64,000 nt of DNA from positions 1-64,000 of the forward strand of contig JAFSSP010000026.1 of the NCBI GenBank assembly GCA_017450945.1, in the 5' to 3' direction. Origin of the DNA: Clostridia bacterium (lineage in GTDB: Bacteria; Bacillota; Clostridia; Oscillospirales; CAG-272). The stretch's first letter is position 1. Every line of letters starts with the position of its first letter. Of the stretch, positions 59,469 to 64,000 are shown piece by piece. A program made the position numbers and the translations under genes. The notes beneath the pieces were generated by a model. The model did no database searches. It worked only from the letters and a program-made list of their open reading frames with translations, and was not told where the DNA came from.

Positions 59469-62400
59469 GTGAAAAAATCAATCAGATTGTTGTCGGTCCT
59501 CCTTGCCGCGCTTCTGCTTCTGCCGGTCATTCCGTTTTCGGCATCGGCGGCGGCCGCAGACCGGGATGTAGAGATCCAGAATCTCTATCTCAAGAATTCC
59601 TTCAACACCCCGGAAGATAAGGTTGCCTCCATGACGCTTATGCTGGAGGAAAACGGATACCGACTCTATGTGGATCCCGTCAGCGGGGAAGTGGCCTGCG
59701 TAGAGGACGCGACCGGAGCGATTCTGCTCTCCAACCCCTATGACGTATCCACCTGCGGCGGTTCGGATGCAACAAAAAAGGAGATCCTTTCTCAGATCAT
59801 CATCCAATACGTCGATAACGGAACCACCAAGTACCTTTACAGTTTTGAGGAAGCCGCGATGCGCGAGCAGATCTCGGTGCAAAGGATCAAGAGCGGTATC
59901 CGCATTGAGTATGTCATTGGCCGTGAGGAATCGAGAAAGCTCGTTCCGCGCTGGATCACCGATGAAAACTTCCAAAAATTCATTGTAGAGCCTTTTGAAG
60001 CCTCGGTTGCCGACGGCAGCATGACCGCGCAGGCTTACAAAAAGTTCATGACCTACTATACCAAGCAGGACGTGAACGCAAAAACCTCTCAGCGCGCAAA
60101 GGATCAGCTCATCCGGCTTTATCCGATTTGCGCCGAAAAGGTGATCTGGACCTTTGAGCCGAACGCTTCCACCGTGGAGCTCAACTGGATCGAATCTCAG
60201 ATCAAAGCCTATTGCTCGGAGTACACCTTTGAGCAAATGGATAAGGATCACGAAGAGACTGGTTATGAGGCCACCGACGACCAGTTCCCGGTCTTCAAGC
60301 TGGCGCTTGAGTATTCGCTGACCGATACCGGCATGCTTGTCCGCCTGCCCTGCAACGGTTTGCGCTATGACATGACGACCTACATGCTCGAGAACATCAG
60401 CATTCTGCCGTATCTCGGAGCAGGGAACAGTCTCAACGCGGTCAAAACCGACGATCTCAACGATTACAACTTTTACCCGGACGGCTCGGGCGCGCTCTTT
60501 GACTTTGCAGACCTGAACACCAGAGTGGTGACCTCGGTCAGAGGAAAGGTTTACGGTCTTGACTACGCCTATCACGAAATTTCGGGCCTTACCAACCAAA
60601 AGGTGATCCGCACGCCGGTTTACGGCACGGTCTCCAGCGAAAAGATCTACGATTACCGCTACATCACAAAAACGGGACAGATCGAAACGCTCTCGGTTTC
60701 CACGACCGTCAAATCCAAAGAAACGGTGGAAAAAGAGCTCGCCGCCATGGGCGCGACCCTGCAGGGCGAGCCGACTCTGCGCAGCTACCAGAGAGGCTAC
60801 TTTGCCGTGATCGAGGCAGGAGAGACGCTCGCCGAGATCGAGACCTATCATGCAGGGCCGAAAAGCCGTTACAACACCATGATCAACTACTTTAACCCCA
60901 AGCCGAAGGATTCCTATCGGCTGTCGGACGCCGTTTCGGTTTCCGGCGGGGCCTCTACGGTCACGGTGGTGTCCGAACGGAAATATACCGGCAGTATCCT
61001 GATCCGGTATACCATCCTGAACGATCAAAAGCAGGCGGAGGCCGCAAAGGCGAAGGATCCGAACTTTACCTATTATAATGCCGACTGGTTCGGCATGGCC
61101 GAAGCCTACAGAGACTTACTGGAATCCTCGGGCGCTCTGAAGCGACTGACCAAAAAGGATCTGGAAGAGGACATTCCGCTCTACCTCGACGTTTTCGGTG
61201 CTGTGGAGACCGAAAAAACCATCCTCACCATTCCGGTCAACGTGATGACGCCTCTGACCACGACCGACGACATCATTTCCATCTACGATTCGCTCTCCAA
61301 AAATGGCGTCGGCAACATCAATTTCAAATTGACCGGGTTTGCCAACGGAGGCGTTTACTCCACCGTGCCTTCCAAACTCAAATGGGAAAAGGCGATCGGC
61401 GGCAAGAGCGGAATGCAAGAGCTGATCGACAAGGCAAAGGAAGTCAACTATTCGGGCGAGGGCAAGCACTTCGGAATTTATCCGGATTTCGATTTTGCCT
61501 ATGTTCTAAAGGATAGCACCTTTGACGATACCAATCTCAAAACCGACGCGATCCGCACCATTGACAACCGCTACACTTCCTATCGCCAGTACAGCGCGAC
61601 CCAGCAATCCTATGTGAGCTTCTGGCAACTCGCCGTATCTCCTTCGAGATACAGCAAGTTCTACACAAAGCTCATCGAAAATTACAAACCCTACGGTCTT
61701 GACACCATGTCGGTTTCCTCGTTTGGAAACACGCTGAATTCCGACTTTGATGAAAAGGATCCCTACAACCGCGAGGATAGCAAAACCTATACGCAAAAGG
61801 CGTTTGAGGATCTCTTGGACGCAGGATTCAGCCTCATGGAAGAGGGTGGAAACAGCTATACCTGGGCTTATGTGGATCACATCCTGGATCTGCCGCTTGA
61901 CTCCAGCCGCTATGTGAAATCCAGCGCCTCGGTACCCTTCCTCGGCGTGGTTCTTCACGGCTATGTGCAGTTCGCCGGTTCCTACCTCAACGAAGAGGGT
62001 GACACCGATTGTGCGATCCTTCGCGCAATCGAGAACGGCGCGGGCCTTTCCTTCCTGCTCTCCTATCAGAACACCAATATTCTCAAAGAGGATCGTTTCC
62101 TCAGCCAGTATTATTCGGTGCGCTATGATATCTGGGAGAACGATGTGATCGAGATTTACAACGAGCTCAACGGCCTGCTCAAGGACGTTCAGAACAAGGT
62201 GATCATCGGCCATGAGTTTTTGACCGGCGAACGCGTTCTGGACGCGGATGAATTGAAGCAAAAGACCGAAGACGAGCTCCTCATTGCCAAGCTCGAGGAG
62301 GAAGCAAAGAGCGAAAAAGAGCGTACCGAAGAGCTGCTTGCCATTGCAACGGCCTGGAGCAACGCTCAGAATCTGGCCTCCGATATCCGCAAGATCCTCA

Positions 62401-63506
62401 AAACCATGGAGGAATTCAACGACGGCATTGGAAGCGCTGAGAACAAAGCGGCGCTGGAAGAAAAGCTCGCCCTGCTTTCCACCAAAGAGGAACTGAAAGA
62501 GGCGCTCGCACTCCTTGTGGAGGACGAGACGCAGAACGAAGACTTTGACAGCGTCGACGTCGCAAAGATCGCATCGGCTACGATGGGAGATCTGGAGACC
62601 GGCGAAAAGAACGCCGAAAAGGCGCTCGAGACGCTGACTGTCGGGACCAACCTGCTCCTTGGCATGAAGGATGTTCCGGCATCCGTCAAAACGCATTACA
62701 GCGAAAAAGCTGCACAGCTTGCCGCAGAACTGCGTGAGACGCTCTCGACTGTCGGAGCCATTCTCTCAAGACAGCTTGACAACGAAAAGAGCCTTTCTGC
62801 AAGCGAGCTGGAGCTGCTCTTCAAACTGGAGACGCTGACCGCTCGTGCAGAAAAAATCGAGAGCTTCATTCAGGCCAAGAGCAGTGCGGAAGCCTTTATC
62901 GCTTCCTTTAACAACTCGCTCGATTCGATCGGCATTTTCCTCTCTTCGATCGCTTCCGATTTCCTCTATGTGCAAACGCTCAAGGATCGGATCGGATCCA
63001 TGATCTCGGAGGTAGAGGCCGGTGCCGCGATCATCAAAGACGCAAAGCTTGACGCATCGGTCAAGAAAACGTTGCAGTCCCGCATTTCTTCCTGCATTGC
63101 AGATGCAAAGAAGCTTTATGCCGAGGCTGAGAAGCTTGCCGGGAAAGAAGAATCCTTCCTGATCGGCACGCTGATCAAAACCGCAGTGGAAAAGAGCGCG
63201 GAATACACCAAGGATCCGCAGCTTGCGGCCGCCTGCGGTGCGCACGAACTGGTGCAGGAAGCAATCTTTGACGCCGCCGCTCTTCCCGAAGAGCAGAACG
63301 GCGACGACTCGGATGAAACCGAAATTCTCGAAGAGCCGGACAGCCGTCTGGTTGCCGTGACCTATGGCTCGAGAAGTGCAAGAACCGGAAACAAGAAAGC
63401 CTACAAGACTTTCTTGCTCAACTACAATAATTACGCGGTCGTCATTGAGTATGGCGACCGGGTATACACGGTTGCCAGCGGCGGATACGTCGTTGTGGAA
63501 GACTGA
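59469..63506 (+). CDS. Secreted DUF5696-type protein, possible TIM-barrel carbohydrate enzyme
   Basis: A 1345-aa protein with a GTG start after aaaggagg. A signal peptide (residues 1-30) precedes a beta-rich N-terminal half (about 40-530, including NGYRLYVDPVSGEVACVEDATGAILLSNPYD). A central region (about 560-900) looks like a TIM barrel: DIPLYLDVFGAV, DDIISIYDSLSKNGVGNINFKLTGFANGGVY, KHFGIYPDFDFAYV, YAYVDHILDL-type strand ends. A helical, coiled-coil-like part follows (about 930-1290, Glu/Lys/Ala-rich), and a last beta segment. Clear acid catalytic residues are not identifiable by eye. It resembles DUF5696 proteins found beside such transporters; enzymatic activity is inferred only. Confidence 0.7.
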   Translation: MKKSIRLLSVLLAALLLLPVIPFSASAAAADRDVEIQNLYLKNSFNTPEDKVASMTLMLEENGYRLYVDPVSGEVACVEDATGAILLSNPYDVSTCGGSDATKKEILSQIIIQYVDNGTTKYLYSFEEAAMREQISVQRIKSGIRIEYVIGREESRKLVPRWITDENFQKFIVEPFEASVADGSMTAQAYKKFMTYYTKQDVNAKTSQRAKDQLIRLYPICAEKVIWTFEPNASTVELNWIESQIKAYCSEYTFEQMDKDHEETGYEATDDQFPVFKLALEYSLTDTGMLVRLPCNGLRYDMTTYMLENISILPYLGAGNSLNAVKTDDLNDYNFYPDGSGALFDFADLNTRVVTSVRGKVYGLDYAYHEISGLTNQKVIRTPVYGTVSSEKIYDYRYITKTGQIETLSVSTTVKSKETVEKELAAMGATLQGEPTLRSYQRGYFAVIEAGETLAEIETYHAGPKSRYNTMINYFNPKPKDSYRLSDAVSVSGGASTVTVVSERKYTGSILIRYTILNDQKQAEAAKAKDPNFTYYNADWFGMAEAYRDLLESSGALKRLTKKDLEEDIPLYLDVFGAVETEKTILTIPVNVMTPLTTTDDIISIYDSLSKNGVGNINFKLTGFANGGVYSTVPSKLKWEKAIGGKSGMQELIDKAKEVNYSGEGKHFGIYPDFDFAYVLKDSTFDDTNLKTDAIRTIDNRYTSYRQYSATQQSYVSFWQLAVSPSRYSKFYTKLIENYKPYGLDTMSVSSFGNTLNSDFDEKDPYNREDSKTYTQKAFEDLLDAGFSLMEEGGNSYTWAYVDHILDLPLDSSRYVKSSASVPFLGVVLHGYVQFAGSYLNEEGDTDCAILRAIENGAGLSFLLSYQNTNILKEDRFLSQYYSVRYDIWENDVIEIYNELNGLLKDVQNKVIIGHEFLTGERVLDADELKQKTEDELLIAKLEEEAKSEKERTEELLAIATAWSNAQNLASDIRKILKTMEEFNDGIGSAENKAALEEKLALLSTKEELKEALALLVEDETQNEDFDSVDVAKIASATMGDLETGEKNAEKALETLTVGTNLLLGMKDVPASVKTHYSEKAAQLAAELRETLSTVGAILSRQLDNEKSLSASELELLFKLETLTARAEKIESFIQAKSSAEAFIASFNNSLDSIGIFLSSIASDFLYVQTLKDRIGSMISEVEAGAAIIKDAKLDASVKKTLQSRISSCIADAKKLYAEAEKLAGKEESFLIGTLIKTAVEKSAEYTKDPQLAAACGAHELVQEAIFDAAALPEEQNGDDSDETEILEEPDSRLVAVTYGSRSARTGNKKAYKTFLLNYNNYAVVIEYGDRVYTVASGGYVVVED

Positions 63507-63523
63507 GAAAGGGGGGCAATATT

Positions 63524-64000
63524 TTGACAAACAATGCAGTCATTGATGCAAGACCGAAGAAAAAACGGCGCAAAATAGCCTCCCTCGACCGCAGAAAGGC
63601 GAGAGCCGGCTGGTTCTTCGTTTTGCCCTTTGTTCTGGGATTTTTGCTCATCTATATTCCCATGTTCATTGACTCGGTGGTCATGAGCTTCCAAACAATG
63701 GATGCCGCCGTGGACGGTTCCTCCGGTTACATCATGACCTTTGTCGGCATTGAGAACTACCGGAACGCCCTTTTAGTAGACCCGGATTTTGCGCAAACGC
63801 TTGTTACCGGACTCAAACAGCTTGCGTTTGACGTTCCCGCAATCCTCATCTTCTCGCTCTTTATGGCGGTGATGCTGAACCAGAAAATGGCGGGCCGCGG
63901 ATTCTTCCGTGCAATCTTCTTTCTCCCGGTCATTCTTGCAACCGGTATCATGGAAAGTATTGCGGCGGCGGATACGCTCAACGCCGCAATGTCGGCGGGA
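63524..64000 (+). CDS. Sugar ABC transporter permease, N-terminal part (partial)
   Basis: A TTG start at 63524 behind a strong aaagggggg, reading 159 codons to the window edge. The N-terminus is basic (RPKKKRRKIASLDRRKARAGW), then a first helix (FFVLPFVLGFLLIYIPMFI), the MalF-like periplasmic loop (FVGIENYRNALLVDPDF) and two more helices (DVPAILIFSLFMAVML, AIFFLPVILATGI). It would be a third permease in the locus, so a second permease set or receptor probably follows outside the window. Confidence 0.85.
   Translation, partial: MTNNAVIDARPKKKRRKIASLDRRKARAGWFFVLPFVLGFLLIYIPMFIDSVVMSFQTMDAAVDGSSGYIMTFVGIENYRNALLVDPDFAQTLVTGLKQLAFDVPAILIFSLFMAVMLNQKMAGRGFFRAIFFLPVILATGIMESIAAADTLNAAMSAG

Noticed and set aside
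57124..59481. Open frame of 785 codons opposite the NHL/Yip1 gene
   Set aside because: The plus-strand frame has a signal peptide, NHL repeats and a strong Shine-Dalgarno. The opposite frame is rich in His/Asp/Arg as expected from complementing biased codons.

Overview
This 64 kb window looks like chromosomal DNA of an anaerobic, Gram-positive-lineage bacterium of the Clostridia (Bacillota), probably an uncultured gut-type Oscillospirales or Christensenellales relative. The basis is the full-length pyruvate:ferredoxin oxidoreductase, the redox repressor Rex, a DnaD/DnaI-type helicase-loading pair, the order DUF2232-gdpP-rplI-dnaB-tilS-hpt-ftsH, S-box and RFN riboswitches, MreB/Mbl, a lone MazF/EndoA, and dispersed palindromic repeats of a kind common in such genomes. 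There are no rRNA genes, phage, insertion sequences or CRISPR arrays. One tRNA (Thr-GGT) is present.

Layout. 1-9.4 kb: end of tuf, FMN riboswitch with ribU, a small exporter, a divergent pair (SLOG-type protein and ribbon-helix-helix regulator around a perfect palindrome), SAM riboswitch with metK, recD2-comF, and an MreB-like gene. 9.4-17.3 kb: pepD, then minus-strand operons rex-dnaD-dnaI and dCMP deaminase-lipoprotein-LMW phosphatase-rimI-tsaD. 17.4-20.6 kb: an adenylating enzyme fused to a carrier protein with a PlsC-like acyltransferase, and MazF. 20.7-27.2 kb: minus-strand rlmB, a P-type-ATPase-like membrane protein that appears to have lost its catalytic motifs, and a radical-SAM fusion protein. 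27.3-36.7 kb: the DUF2232-to-ftsH operon. 36.9-42.2 kb: nifJ, a two-gene ATPase-like/STAS module, and tRNA-Thr. 42.2-47.5 kb: a minus-strand zinc-ribbon protein, a membrane-anchored foldase-like protein, RNase J and a small membrane protein. 47.5-49.6 kb: an AbrB-like regulator followed by a two-gene SufC/SufB-type Fe-S assembly pair.

49.8-64 kb is the accessory part. It holds an esterase lipoprotein and then a carbohydrate-uptake locus: a very large solute-binding protein (1249 aa with carbohydrate-binding-like modules), two permeases, an NHL/TPR/Yip1 membrane protein, a 1345-aa DUF5696-type secreted protein that may be a TIM-barrel enzyme, and the start of a further permease that runs off the window. 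No transporter ATPase and no recognised glycosidase is seen here. This locus is the best candidate for an undescribed system. Next come the inactive-looking P-type ATPase, the AbrB-SmsC-SmsB unit, and a composite palindromic repeat family (seven copies) that sits almost only at the 3' ends of genes.

All functional calls come from reading sequence and motifs; no database search was run. Many annotated starts were moved downstream of the longest open frame because a clear Shine-Dalgarno or promoter dictates it; those cases are explained in the entries.
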